Shown here one piece after another: positions 1 to 10,974 of a stretch of DNA of 64,000 nt. The position numbers and the translations under genes were made by a program. The notes beneath the pieces were generated by a model that ran no database searches, was not told the DNA's origin, and was given only the letters and a program-made list of their open reading frames with translations. The DNA comes from Prinia subflava (Eukaryota > Chordata > Aves > Passeriformes > Cisticolidae), in assembly GCF_021018805.1 (NCBI RefSeq), contig NC_086253.1, forward strand, positions 35,961,583-36,025,582, read 5' to 3'. The first letter of the stretch is position 1. Each line of letters begins with the position of its first letter.

Positions 1-188
1 GCAACTGTTGTGATCCTCTTTAGCACATCTGAGTGCTATGTACTGTGACACAGCCTGTGTGTGTCTCTTTGCAAAACAGTTATTATATTAACTAAAAGTC
101 AGACACTGCATTTCTTGCTGGAACAAAACTTATGTACATGAAAATATTTGGAGCAAAAGTTCCAAATGCTTTTGTCAGGTGTTCTCTA

Positions 189-250
189 TGTTGTTGTTGT
201 TGTTGGTTTGGTTTGGTTTGGTTTGGTTTGGTTTGGTTTGGTTTGGTTTT
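189..250. repeat. (GTT)n followed by (GGTTT)n microsatellite
   Basis: About five GTT units run directly into about nine GGTTT pentamers. The reverse complement of this composition (CAA units beside CCAAA/CAAAA units) recurs at 13147-13259 and 37810-37917, so the window holds three compound microsatellites of similar make-up. A 78-codon ORF crossing it is an artefact. Confidence 0.95.
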
Positions 251-904
251 TTGTATGAAGCATAACATTTCTTATATATTACAGAGAAAGCATGGAGACA
301 TCTTTTCAAAGCAGCAGATAGAAAAAAAATCTCCAAAAATTCAGTTATGTCAATATATGTGCATATGAAACATTTTCTAGTGCTGATAATGCTGTCTCAG
401 ACACTTTGTCTAATGCTGGTAATATTGAGTGTTGCATTAAAATCCTATAAAGAAGTGTGTCTTCAGCATGTGCAAAGTTTCTAAAAATGCCATTGCTATT
501 GACTTTAGCATCTCCTAGCTGAGGGCTTGCTCCTTTATTGGATCAATTTTTCCCCAGACGGAATGATATAAACTCAGCTTTTCATCTGTGGAAAGGTCCC
601 AGGCAGTTTAATAGCAAACATATTCCTACTGCAGTGTTCTAGAGGGAGTTTCAGTGTTTCTTTTGGTGACAGTTTATTTTCTGCTAAACTTAGTTTTTCA
701 GTGGGGTCTCAAAAAGTACAAATGATTAATTTCTCATATCAGTAGGCCATCTAAATAAATGCCGCACTTCATGAATATGGGTTGTTTACTTGAAGATATT
801 GAGAGTGTTTTACTATATGGTTACCTCTAAGTTAATGGTAAGAGTTTAGCTAAATGAGGGCCATTGTACATATACATAAGAGTTTTCCATATATATTCCC
901 TTAA

Positions 905-1030
905 TGTAATAAAACATATATTTCTAACATATTATAAATCAAATAAATATAAAGTAATAAAATAGAAACAAGTATAATATTATAATTAATATATTATATT
1001 ATAATTTATAATTTATATAATAAACATATA
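905..1030. repeat. AT-rich low-complexity tract
   Basis: The tract is almost pure A/T with many overlapping TAATAT, TTATAA and ATTATA words. It is low-complexity DNA with no coding potential and could unwind easily or act as a nuclear matrix-type AT tract, though nothing here shows that role. Confidence 0.8.
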
Positions 1031-1230
1031 ATTCTGTTGCTACATTAACATTGTTTAAGGAAATCAGTTGATACATTCAATGATCTTGTTTTGAAAAAGA
1101 ACAATAATTCCTCTATTTCAAGATTTCTTTGGGTAGTTGTTGCAGTTCATAATAAGTTCAGTTTTTTTAACTTATCGTGTTACTGTGGCTCAGTAGAAAG
1201 GTAAGATGAGTTTTTCTAGGCCTGCTTGAG

Positions 1231-1289
1231 TAGAACTTGGCTAAGATAAGTTCTTAGCTAAGAACTTGGCTAAGTAGAACTTGGCTAAA
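1231..1289. repeat. short tandem repeat with embedded 20-bp perfect palindrome
   Basis: The word AGAACTTGGCTAAG occurs three times (near 1232, 1261 and 1276). Between the first two copies, positions 1248-1267 form a 20-bp perfect palindrome, AAGTTCTTAGCTAAGAACTT. The half-sites share AGAACTT with the tandem unit, so an inverted copy of the unit probably created the palindrome during slippage or template switching. Confidence 0.85.
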
Positions 1290-3112
1290 ATATCACATAA
1301 CTTATTGTTTCATGCCTACCATACTTTAATATGTCCTGCTATTAGTTACAAACTATATGTTTCAAAAAAGAAAATAAAAGACAGTATTAAACAAGATGTT
1401 CCCCTAATCAAGCTTCATTATACAGTTCCTTGTCACTCTTTAGAGTAGCAGCTGTCTCTTTTTCATTTATACAAATGTTGAGGTAGCAATCAATGTAGAG
1501 GAATAGCTGCTGAAGCCAATGTTTTTGTGGGATTTTTACATTTTTTAAAGCTTGTCTTCTTTGAAATAATACACTAAAATCTGAGAAACTACTGTTAAGC
1601 AAGCACTAGCACTTCACCAGACTATCATTAGGGCAGCACATTAAAATGTATGAAGGTGTTGCTGGTAATAGAAAGATACCACTTACAATAAAGTCAGTAA
1701 ATTTCAGAGAAGGTCATACCAAAGATGCTATATCAGGTGAAAAATACCTGTATGATGGTATAATGGGACTCAAGAATGTGCTGGCAGAAGTTCAGGTTTC
1801 TTAGGCCACCTGTCATCATAACAATGACTGCTGGTTCCATGAGAAGGATGACCGTATTTTAAGAGATATCTCTGTGGGTTCAGCAATTGTCTTCAGCTGC
1901 AGAGTGTCAGAGTCCTTGTCTCTCCCAAAATAAGTTCAGATCAGTAGCACAGAGGTATTTTACCAAGTGCTGTGGACCCTGCAATTCAGTGGACAGTGAA
2001 ATAACATGGTCAGAGATGCACATTTTGTAGTCATGCATATTCTGACACTCTGGAACTCAAAAATCCATATTTATGGCTGGAGTTGTTGAAGGATTTTGTT
2101 GAATTGCTTTTGCATTCTGTTGGAAAAGGGCTGTCATTATTAATTGGTCTTTCATTTTGCTATTTTACAGGCAGTTCTGTAAATTGTCACAAATCATAGG
2201 CAAATTTTAAATTATTTAGGACAGGACCTGTCATTGGCTTTCTATTTCTAAAGTGCCTAACACAGTAGTTTGCGTTTTGGTCCACCTAGAATACCAATTT
2301 CAAATAATATAACCATCACCTATCTCAGCTAACCTTTACCTGAGATAAACATAAATAATACAACATACACACAGTTGCAGTAATAAGGTAAAAAACAGCA
2401 CATACTCTCCATATGAACTCTCCTTACACAGATTTATGACCCAGGAGAGATGTTGGTGAAGTTCAAACTTTGAAAAGGATGGAGAAGCACTTAAGGCCTT
2501 GAATGAAAACTTTTCTTAACCCTGGATAAACTGTTTCCACAACACTTGCAAGGAGGACCATGTGATCAAATTTCCCACACAATGTTTTGAAATAAGCCAG
2601 AAATATGTCTGACTGCTCAGCATTGGTAGCATATGCTTTTCCAGAAGAATAACAAAAGCAAAAGCAACCCCAACAATAATACTGCAGTACATATAAACTA
2701 TCACAAGTGCTTTATCAAGCCAATTCATAATTCATGTTGATGTATGAGCTACAGTTTCCATTTGAATTACTGTGCCATGTAGTTTCAAAAAAGACAGGCC
2801 TTCCAAACTTTGCTTAAAAATACAGGAACTAAAGCAAATGAACAAACTGTTTCAGTTTGAAATTTGCTAGATTTTCTCAATTATTATAGTTTTAGTCAAT
2901 CAAGGGACTTTTCATGGAAACTAAAATAAAACAAGCTCTGAGTCAAATCATAAAAGGCAGGTGTCATTTTCAGACGCTGTTCAATCCTCTGACCACCAAT
3001 AGGTTTCCAGTAGCCTCTGAAACAATGTCATCCTCTCAGTCACAAAACAGGACTCAGGAATATGAGTGTCCAGGATGATTGGCCAGTCCAAATGTTCCTT
3101 TTAAATAAACTA

Positions 3113-3130
3113 CAAAAAAAAAAAAAAATT
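3113..3130. repeat. poly(A) tract beside CR1 tail
   Basis: A run of about 15 A immediately precedes the CR1-like 3' end. On the minus strand it reads as a T-run just downstream of the CR1 tail. It is a simple repeat and is probably not a true retrotransposon tail, because CR1 elements end in octamer repeats rather than poly(A). Confidence 0.7.
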
Positions 3131-3139
3131 AAAAACCTA

Positions 3140-3205
3140 CAGAACCACAGAATATTATTTTGAGTTGGAAGGCCTCACTCTGACTTGTCTTGACACCTTT
3201 AAAAA
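3140..3205 (-). mobile_element. CR1 LINE 3'-end fragment
   Basis: Read on the minus strand, the segment ends in CCTTCCAACTCAAAATA, followed by the ATTCTGTG-GTTCTGT octamer-like terminus. This is the hallmark of avian CR1 3' ends. Only about 65 bp can be recognised, as expected for heavily 5'-truncated CR1 copies. The octamers are diverged, so the copy is not recent. No protein-coding part is present. Confidence 0.6.
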
Positions 3206-3801
3206 AGTCTACCTTCAAAAGCAAAGTAATGTTCCTGGTTAAGTCTATTAACAGGATGGATAATAAAGTCCTTTTCGTTGCAATTTAAGGAAAACAAAAG
3301 TGTTTCATTATTATGAATTTGTTACACTTTGTCAGTCTTATCCATACTAATGTTGATATGGAGGCCAAAAAACTGAGACAATAGAGCAGTGAAGAGCAAA
3401 TTAACTTTAGTAGCATTATGCTCAAGGAGGGGGTTTTCTGTGACTTAGGATAGTAAAAGAAAAAGAATGCATCACTTTTATGGTAAAATGAAGATGACAG
3501 AAAATTTTATGCTGGTCAGTTTGATAGAAAAATTTGATAGTCATGCAGACATGCAAATACAATAGATGTCATATTTTTAAATAGTTCTTCATGAAAAAGT
3601 CTTTGTTCCATTTGAAAAATCCATTAGATTCAGTCAAGCAACATCAGCAGCAAATAATCAAATTCCATCAGCGCAACAATATTTTAAAGTTAGTTTTTGC
3701 AAATCTCTCAAGTTATTCTGGCTTCCAAGAACATCAAAAGATAGAAAAAGTCTCCCCTTCATTCTCTGGATTATTTGCATCCAGTATCTAAAATGACCCC
3801 A

Positions 3802-3803
<2 letters not shown>

Positions 3804-3852
<49 letters not shown>
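3804..3852. repeat. 49-base uninterrupted poly(A) tract
   Basis: The run is 49 consecutive A bases, far longer than other homopolymers nearby. No retroposed gene or SINE body is recognisable upstream (a short ORF at 3591-3791 is not protein-like). The run could be a poly(A) microsatellite or the tail of an unrecognised retroposed sequence. Its length may also be uncertain, since such runs are hard to sequence. Confidence 0.9.
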
Positions 3853-3854
<2 letters not shown>

Positions 3855-5203
3855 AAAGGATGGAGTGTATCTAACTCTTAGAGATCTCAGATAATTTAGC
3901 CTTCAGCTGCCTACATTTTTAATATCACAGACAACATGATAATTGACATATGTGATTCTGGGTCACACTCTAGATTTTAAATTATTTCACTCAACTGAAA
4001 TGTGTTTAAGTGCACTATTGAGACACTTTGAGCAATTCAGCTTTTAATGATTATCTGTCTCCCAGCGCTACCTTTGATGTTAAAATAGTCTAAGAAATAA
4101 TGTCATTTTCCCACATTCTCATTGGGTTATATTCAGCTGTTTCTTAAATATTTTATTTAAGAACTCTCTCTGACCCCAACCACAGTAAAAATTTGAAAAG
4201 ATTTTACTTACAGTAATTTCACGTCTTGTGGTTTGCTAAATTAATTCAGATGATCAGGACCTCAAAACCAGCATTGATTGATGAATCTGAAATAATATCA
4301 AAGGAATAAATCAAGAAGTTACAGCAGACATAAAAATACAAGATGTAGCAATGAGATTCTAATAATGAGTGTTTCCAAGATTACACTGTCTGAGACCTTA
4401 AAGATATATGATCATGTTCCCATGAATCAAAACTGGTAGACTGAGAAGTTTTGTTACCCAGTGTGCCATGATCCACCACGTCAAAATGGAGCATGAACAG
4501 CTCTGTGCCAGGTGTTATTTAATTCACTGGCAGTTAATAGATGTTTAACTGACTGCTTCAGATCCATCATACTTTGCCATAGGAATCTCCAAACTCTAGA
4601 GGCAAATAAAGAGACTTAAAAGACAATACAAGCAGCACAGTTAAAAGAACCAGATCCATGCTTTCATTCATTGTTTTACATGTCCAGCCACAGATGGAAT
4701 CTGTGAGGTTTGTACCTATCAAAAAACAAAACAAACAAAAAACCCAAAATGTAACCTGGAGTAAATGACTAAAACATTCCAATTCAAATGCTATGACTAA
4801 CAGAAAATTTTAAAACCATTACTGTAATTTCCTCATTAAAAAGAGACAGACAAACTCATCACAACCTTATTCAACAACTCTGGTTTTAATCTTTCTTTTA
4901 ATTTTCTATGTCAAGTTAACATTGCAGCCAGGGCACAGTTTTAAAAGTTTCTTTTGCAGCAAGAAATAGTTTTCGTTAAGATGCTGCCAACTTTTGTGAA
5001 TGCTTTCAGACAATGCAAACACTAGAAATAGGATTCCACTGAAAAGTGCAGTTTCATTTTAAGGGTTTTCTTCAATACAAAAAATAGATTTGTAACTTTC
5101 TTACCACCTTCCTGTCGTCTTGCCTTTCAAGATCCACTCTCCCCTTTAGAACTGCTAAAGTCAAGGATATCCAGAAAGTTAAGTCGTGTTCTATCACCAG
5201 CAC

Positions 5204-5222
5204 TTGTTTGTTTGTTTGTTTT
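5204..5222. repeat. (TTTG)n microsatellite
   Basis: Four to five TTTG units in otherwise unique AT-rich DNA. Confidence 0.85.
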
Positions 5223-6315
5223 ATGTATTGAATTTGGTTTAGATAATCTTATTTTTCTTTACATGATATTTTTACTGCAATCAGCCAGGGATCGCTTTAT
5301 TGATTTTCCCTAAGGATTTTGTTTGGTTGTGGACCAAGGTGCATGACCTTCTTCTGCTTCAGGCTACCTTTTAATTAATCACTACGAGTAGAAATAATCG
5401 AGAAGACAAAGACTTTGTCTTTGACAAGTAGTTTTTCTCCATTGCATTTCAGTTTACTTGTTATCTGATCTTTTTTTCTAAACAATATTTAGCAGTATCT
5501 AAATGTGCAAGCTCACCTAACCACCATGAGATTCCTGATATGGGCAAAGAGTCCTCACAAACCTTCCCCTCAGACAGAAAGACAATAATTTTTTAAAAAG
5601 ATGAGCTTTGTAATATGTCCTGCAAGTCAACTAAGCACTTCACAAGGTGAACCCAAAGTTGCCTAAGAATAAATGCAGTGTTATTTAGTCGCCTGACAGA
5701 AAGTCATTGTAAGAAGATGACACATTTCCACTCTTCAGAATGGATATCCTATTATAGAAATAACCAATCCATTCCTGCTTCAGTAAGTTTCATTCAAAAA
5801 ATATAGAAAATGCATTTAAAAAAAAAGACAGGTCTCACTATGCTGGCACTGATAGCATCAGAATTCACTTTATTACTCTTATCATCTTTACCCTCACACC
5901 CACGATCCTCTGCTGCAGAGGATGTCTCATTTCTGTAGAAACACTGTGGTACCACCATGATCACATAATCCTTTTCATAATGCTTTTAGAAGAAGAGAGA
6001 TGAGAATTTGGGCAGAAATGGTCTAAAGAAAAAATGGAGAGCAAATACAAAGGACATTGGTAAAGTTTGAGCAAGCATGTAAACCTCTTTCCTGGAGGTT
6101 AGATAGCTTAGTAGCAGGGTTTTTTTCCTAAGATCTGTGATTACCTGGCTGTTGGTTCCTGCCACTACAACAAGTGAAGGAATCACTCATCAATTCCAGG
6201 CTGGAGAGTGTACAGAGGGTGCAGAACAAACCTGAATATCTGTGACTTCTGCTTGCAGTTGCAACAGCTGGAGATGGCAAGAACAAATCTGTATCAAACT
6301 ACTGCAAGCAACTTC

Positions 6316-6336
6316 AGAGAGAGAGAGAGAGAGAGA
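6316..6336. repeat. (AG)n microsatellite
   Basis: About ten AG dinucleotides without interruption form a simple purine repeat. Confidence 0.95.
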
Positions 6337-7406
6337 CGGACTTGAACAGAGCTTGATCCATGACACTTACTTGCCTTTATCTCACCAAAGTAATGTGCAT
6401 GACTGGTTTTCAAGGCACTGATATGAGAATATGAGTTTTCAAAACTAGAGGGTAAGTAGGACACATAACACCTTGTACATGCTGAATTTGTATAACTTCT
6501 CCAGGCAGCAGGCAGGCTATTATAACTTTATTGTTTCAGGATATAAGCCTATTATACTCTGTAAATGAATACAGTGACATTTTGCTGTATCGGTTGAAAA
6601 GATTAACAGTTCACAAAGCAAACTGCCGAGTGCGACAAATTAAATACATTAAAATGTGCAAGCTTAAAATTCTGTACTCCCTGTGCTATAAACTTATATA
6701 CAATACAGTTTAAAGGGTCTCAGTGGCTCAGTTAATAATGCAGTGGCCTGTCAGCTTTCTGGATGCAATTTAAGTCTTTTAGGTTGCAGTAAGCCATGAC
6801 AGGGTGTGTTTTTCTCAACCATTAATGAATGCTGTAGGTAAATTGTGCAGTAAGAAGGTGGCCCTGAGGTATATTAGTGTCACAGTAAATGTGCTAGGAG
6901 GACTATTTTAGATGTTATTATTAAAAAGAAAAAAAGAATATTTTGGATAAATATCAAACAGCTTAAAAGTTCATTGTGGAGAAGGACCGGAGCATTCCAA
7001 CACACTTGCAGACTAAAACGATGAGAGATTTGGCTGAGCCTCTTGTCACATTGCTTGTCATTTTAGAATATTTTCTTTACTAATACTCATCTGACAGAAG
7101 AACTAGGCCTAAGAACTCTCTGTAATTTCAAGAAAACTAACATTAAAAAGACCACAAATCCTTGTGAGTCTCAAGGACTTAACATGAGGTTTCCTAGAGT
7201 AGCCAAAAGAAACTGTCTTCAACATAGGAAACACAAATGTTTCAAAACAAATGGCTTGGCCTCAGCTAATATTAATTGCCATAAATATGGATAGAAATGC
7301 CCAGTTTCCTGGAGCAACCACTATTTCACCATTTAAATGCTCACACAAAATTCATGGCCCTTTAGACCGAAACTCTTTTGTAAAACAGAATGGTGTTGAG
7401 GAATCA

Positions 7407-7437
7407 GATTAAAATGCTGGAATTAAGCATTTTAATC
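7407..7437. repeat. 12-bp perfect inverted repeat, 7-base loop
   Basis: GATTAAAATGCT at 7407-7418 is the exact reverse complement of AGCATTTTAATC at 7426-7437, with a 7-base spacer. The left-arm word CAGATTAAAAT then recurs as a direct copy immediately downstream. It could form a small cruciform or RNA hairpin. No function is implied. Confidence 0.85.
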
Positions 7438-8047
7438 AGATTAAAATCCAAGGAGACACACAGAAAAATACTCAAGGCTTCATTTTAAAAAGACACTCAA
7501 GATTTTGTTTACACTTAGTCCTTTTGGATCAACCTGTAAATTTTCCAGATTCTGAAAATGGTTATTCATAGCAAATAGAGAGATGGGCAGATTCTATCAA
7601 AAATTGAATCAATGGTAGAAAATTATGTTCACAGAGGTTTTGCATTTATTAAATACTATCTGGAAGTTCTTAACCCAGCTGTGGGTCTAAACCATAGCTG
7701 AAAAATGTGTTAGTTAGAACAAGAAGATGATAAAGCCATGGGAAGAAACAGATGGAGCTACTTTCCTACTCTCATGAAAGCTCGGATTTGGTTCTAGTGC
7801 TGAGTCAGACAAAGGATTTGGCTTGCAGCAATTTTAGCCATGCTGAATGGTTACATATTCCCCTAAATATTAGTTAATAGCTCTTTGAGTATGTGGATAA
7901 ATCCTTTTCCCCACTATGACTTTCAATGCTCTGGTTCAGCAAGACTGCTGAACATTGTTGACTGGTGGGAACTGGGATTTTTGCAAGGTTGAAACAGAGT
8001 TTAGCAGATCCTCAGCCACTTTCATAAACCTCTTGCTGCCACCCCTG

Positions 8048-8075
8048 ATGTTGGTACAAAAATGTTGGTACAAAA
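8048..8075. repeat. 14-bp perfect tandem duplication
   Basis: ATGTTGGTACAAAA is present twice, back to back and without mismatch, so the duplication is recent or conserved. Confidence 0.9.
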
Positions 8076-8433
8076 AATATTGAGATCAAGAGTTTGTTGA
8101 ATACAATTTGGAATTCAAATAATTCTGAACACATGTAAGTCTGACTGTCCAAACTGTGTCAAAATTTATGCTCCTACACTTTTCCTGAGCTTGAGTATCC
8201 CAGCTGCCAGGATGATGAGTCTGGTCCAAGTACCTTAATTTTATTTCAACAGAAATCAGGACAGTTGAAGCAGGTCACAGGGTGAGTCCAGGCTCAAGAA
8301 TGCAGCATGATTCTCAGGGTTTCCAATTTATATGTTTTCTTGTGTACCCAAACAGTCTAACCCACTTTTAAGAGTGAAACAACAGATACCATCTTGGTTT
8401 GAATGTTAATTTGCTTTTTGAAGTACTCTACAA

Positions 8434-8585
8434 ATTCACAGAATTATTCACAGAGTAATCTGAGTTGGAGGTAACCCAGAGGGAAGATTGTGTCAAACTC
8501 TTACATGAATGGCTCATACAGGGGTGGAACTCACAACCTTGGTGTTATCAGCACCATCCTCTAATGAACTAAATTAATCTGGGCT
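8434..8585 (-). mobile_element. CR1 LINE 3'-end fragment
   Basis: On the minus strand the segment contains a stretch typical of avian CR1 3' regions. It includes GGTGCTGATAACACCAAGG, then GTGAGTTCCACCCCTG, then CCTCCAACTCAG. It finishes with two diverged ATTCTGTG-like octamers. It is about 150 bp, 5'-truncated and without coding capacity. Divergence of the terminal octamers suggests an old insertion. Confidence 0.78.
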
Positions 8586-9644
8586 AATTTCTGCTCTGAT
8601 TAGGGTACTTATTCTCCTGTTCTGTCTCTGTTCCCCCATGTGAACCATGGGGGAACAGCCATGACCTAAATCAGAGTTTAGTGAGTGGTATGTCCAAAAT
8701 TTTCCAGATTAACTACAAAACACACTTGTGAAGTAAGAATTTCTATGAAGCTGATAAAAATTCGGATTAGTTTTGTCTTCTGTGAAAACCAAAAGAATGG
8801 TTTTACATAGCAAAGGTTTAATGTTTCTGACAGAAAAAATTAGAAAATAAATGTATTTTTTCCTCTTCTACTAAAATGTATTTAACATTTTCCTCTGCAG
8901 TCCTAAGGTTTGCTGAATCCTGTGGGGACATTCCGAGTGTCTTTCCTTAAGGATCTTTTTGACACCATTTTTCAAATGGTACCTTATTGACTGTAGCTTT
9001 AAACCTCAGTTATCTGAATATAACTTCCTAGCACCAGTGCTGGCTGCCCCTCCCAGGCCCCAGTGATCTATGTTAAACATCCTAGTCTCTATACAAAGTG
9101 CCACATAACAAACTTCATGAAATTTGGTGTACAACAGGATTCTGAGAGAAGACAGAAGGTATAGCTTACAGGAATCCCTTGGAATGTCAATTGTTCAATG
9201 TCTTTTTTTCTATACAGGGATCAGCAATTTGAGTCAAGCTCCTAAAAGATTTTCTAGGATGGGAAGTTATGGTACTTTACAGAAACTAAAGACAAGACTA
9301 TTCCAAACTATTTGCAAAAGTTTAGCTGCATGAAACATGAGTTTTTTCTATGCTTATAAAGAGTTTTTTTCATGTGACTGACCTTTGCACGAAGGCCTAC
9401 AGTAATATCTGCAAAAACTAATAGAATTTATCATAGAATTTCACATTTTCTACTTTTTTTTTTTAAGGTGAATTATTTTTTACCATTGAATACCTATTAC
9501 AAAATTTTATAGTTTAAAATATTTGCAGAAAGGCTGTCATTCTTCACTATGTGTTTATGTTAAGAGAGGGCTTAGAATCTAATTTAGAATTTTCCTACCA
9601 GTCAGTTTTGTAATCTTTATACTTCATATATTTTAGTTATATAA
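8586..9644. other. unique non-coding DNA with a strong hairpin
   Basis: Apart from the inverted repeat at 8628-8658, nothing gene-like was found. The 69-codon ORF at 9124-9333 has no recognisable domain and is at chance length for this composition. Confidence 0.6.
8628..8658. repeat. 13-bp perfect inverted repeat with 5-base loop
   Basis: CTGTTCCCCCATG at 8628-8640 pairs perfectly with CATGGGGGAACAG at 8646-8658 across the loop TGAAC. The stem is GC-rich in AT-rich surroundings and would be a very stable cruciform or RNA stem-loop. No run of T follows, and nothing identifies it as a known RNA. It lies about 45 bp past the end of the CR1 fragment. Confidence 0.9.
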
Positions 9645-9697
9645 GAGGATGTACTGGTTTGAGGGGAAGTGAGTTTTTTCAAGAGGCTGTGGTCAAA

Positions 9698-9702
9698 CCA
9701 AT
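9698..9702 (+). promoter_or_regulatory. CCAAT box in LTR copy A
   Basis: CCAAT in the context AAACCAATCAG lies about 50 bp inside the LTR start and is the classic NF-Y-type context. It is conserved in copy B at 26771-26775, which supports it as a U3 promoter element. Confidence 0.65.
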
Positions 9703-9744
9703 CAGTGGCCACTGAGGGGTTGGACATGCCTCCGAGGACACGAG

Positions 9745-9750
9745 TTAAAA
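9745..9750 (+). promoter_or_regulatory. TATA-like TTAAAA in LTR copy A
   Basis: GTTAAAAGC lies about 45 bp downstream of the CCAAT box, followed by a pyrimidine-rich stretch where transcription could start. The same word sits in the same context in copy B (26850-26855). This assignment is an inference from position and conservation. Confidence 0.5.
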
Positions 9751-10835
9751 GCGAGGTCTCTCAGAGGGACTTCCTCTTTTCTGGCTCTGCTTTCAGGAGA
9801 GGAGCATCTTTTCCCTCCTTCCCTACCCAAGCCGGGTGGTGGAGGGGGGCCACGCGGCCGGGCTGAAGGGAACCACGCGGCTGGGCTGAGATAAGCTGGG
9901 CCCTGGGGAGGGGAAAAGAGTGGACAGGACTGGAGCTGAGCTGGCCCCATCCAGGATGGAGGGGTGGAAAACTGTGGAGGTGCCTTCCCCCCCAGGGAGA
10001 AGATGCCCAGCTGCGTGTGGGAATTGCCGAGCCTGGGAGTGCCTGAGCCTGCAGCCCTGCCGGGAGCCAGAAACTGTTAACCCTTTCTTAGCAGAAGGAA
10101 AATTTTCTCCCAGACATTGATTCTCATGGCTAGTGGTTTCATAAGAGAAAGAAAAACAGCCTGGGACCGAGATGATAAAGCATGACTGGAAAAGAACCCT
10201 AGATGGGCAGGGAATTGTCTGAGCTGGACTTTTCTTGCATAATGTTAGCCATAGACTGAACTCAAGCCTCTTTTGAACATAAACTGCATTAGGGTGGATG
10301 CAGCTGCCTCTGCTTTTGCTGCAGTGACTGGCACTGTAAGAGTGGAGCGAGCAGAGAAGAGAGGGGGAGGGTGTGGTGGCGCCCTCTGCCCTCAGGGGAG
10401 ACCTGCTCTTGGAACCCTCGGCCCCAAGGGGAAAGATGGGGAGAGCTCAGCATGCAAGTATCCTTAAAAGAGCCCTGTATGCAGCTTTCAGCCCATGGAC
10501 AGCGGTGAGAGCGCTGGACATAGGAAAAAGAGAGAGTCACCCTGACAGACTTCTCCGGGCAGTGCCATGGGTGACATAAGAACACATAAAGGGTAGACCC
10601 GTGTTTTCTGAGGAACAGTCTGTGGTGTGAGAGAGGCTTCTCTCTCCCTTGCTGAATTGAAGATTGGTTTTTTGAGTGGTGATTGTTTGATTTAAAACCC
10701 AAGGGTTTGGTCTATAGAGGGTAACGTGTAAGGGGTGGAAATTGGAGGAGGAGAAGAAATGTTCTGGGAGGGTTTCATGTATGTTTTGTGTGTGTGTTTA
10801 GTGTTTTCCTTTCTATTTCTGTTCCTGTGTAATGT

Positions 10836-10841
10836 AATAAA
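10836..10841 (+). terminator. AATAAA polyadenylation signal of LTR copy A
   Basis: AATAAA is followed by a T-rich segment and then the block TTAGGCCTGCTCTGCTCTG, shared word for word with copy B. It lies about 130 bp before the LTR end and marks the transcript orientation as plus. Confidence 0.7.
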
Positions 10842-10974
10842 GTTTTGTTCTCTGTTTTCAAGTTTTAGGCCTGCTCTGCTCTGTTCTTGACCACACCTCA
10901 CAGTAGCTCATTAAGAAAAAACATACACTCATGGGTGCATTAACATCTGGCCAGTGCTAACCCATGACAAAGGA

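Larger units (their letters stand above)
1..3136. other. AT-rich unique non-coding DNA
   Basis: No exon, RNA gene or recognisable transposon was found apart from the simple repeats and palindrome listed separately. ORFs here are at most 78 codons. The longest one reads through the GGTTT microsatellite and is not protein-like. The composition is uniformly AT-rich, as in intergenic or intronic vertebrate DNA. Confidence 0.7.
3206..8430. other. AT-rich unique non-coding DNA
   Basis: No gene or recognisable transposon was found. The stretch contains the poly(A) tract at 3804, a TTTG repeat near 5204, a GA repeat near 6316, a hairpin at 7407 and a 14-bp tandem duplication at 8048, all listed separately. 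ORFs are under 75 codons and lack coding character. Confidence 0.65.
9650..10969 (+). mobile_element. long solo LTR of an endogenous retrovirus (copy A)
   Basis: The 1320-bp segment begins TGTACTGG and ends CCATGACA, the TG...CA form of retroviral LTRs. It is flanked by a near-matching 5-bp duplication (GAGGA on the left, AAGGA on the right). It is much more GC-rich than its surroundings. A CCAAT box, a TTAAAA core-promoter-like site and a late AATAAA all lie in the same order as in copy B at 26724-28138, to which it aligns along its length with indels. No gag, pol or env sequence adjoins it, so it is a solo LTR left by recombination. The 5-bp duplication and TG...CA ends fit a class III (ERVL-like) element, but the family name is not established. 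The ORFs inside it (up to 137 codons on the minus strand) are chance ORFs of GC-rich DNA. Confidence 0.88.

Noticed and set aside
10289..10702. 137-codon minus-strand ORF
   Set aside because: It is antisense inside LTR copy A. The frame is not preserved in copy B.
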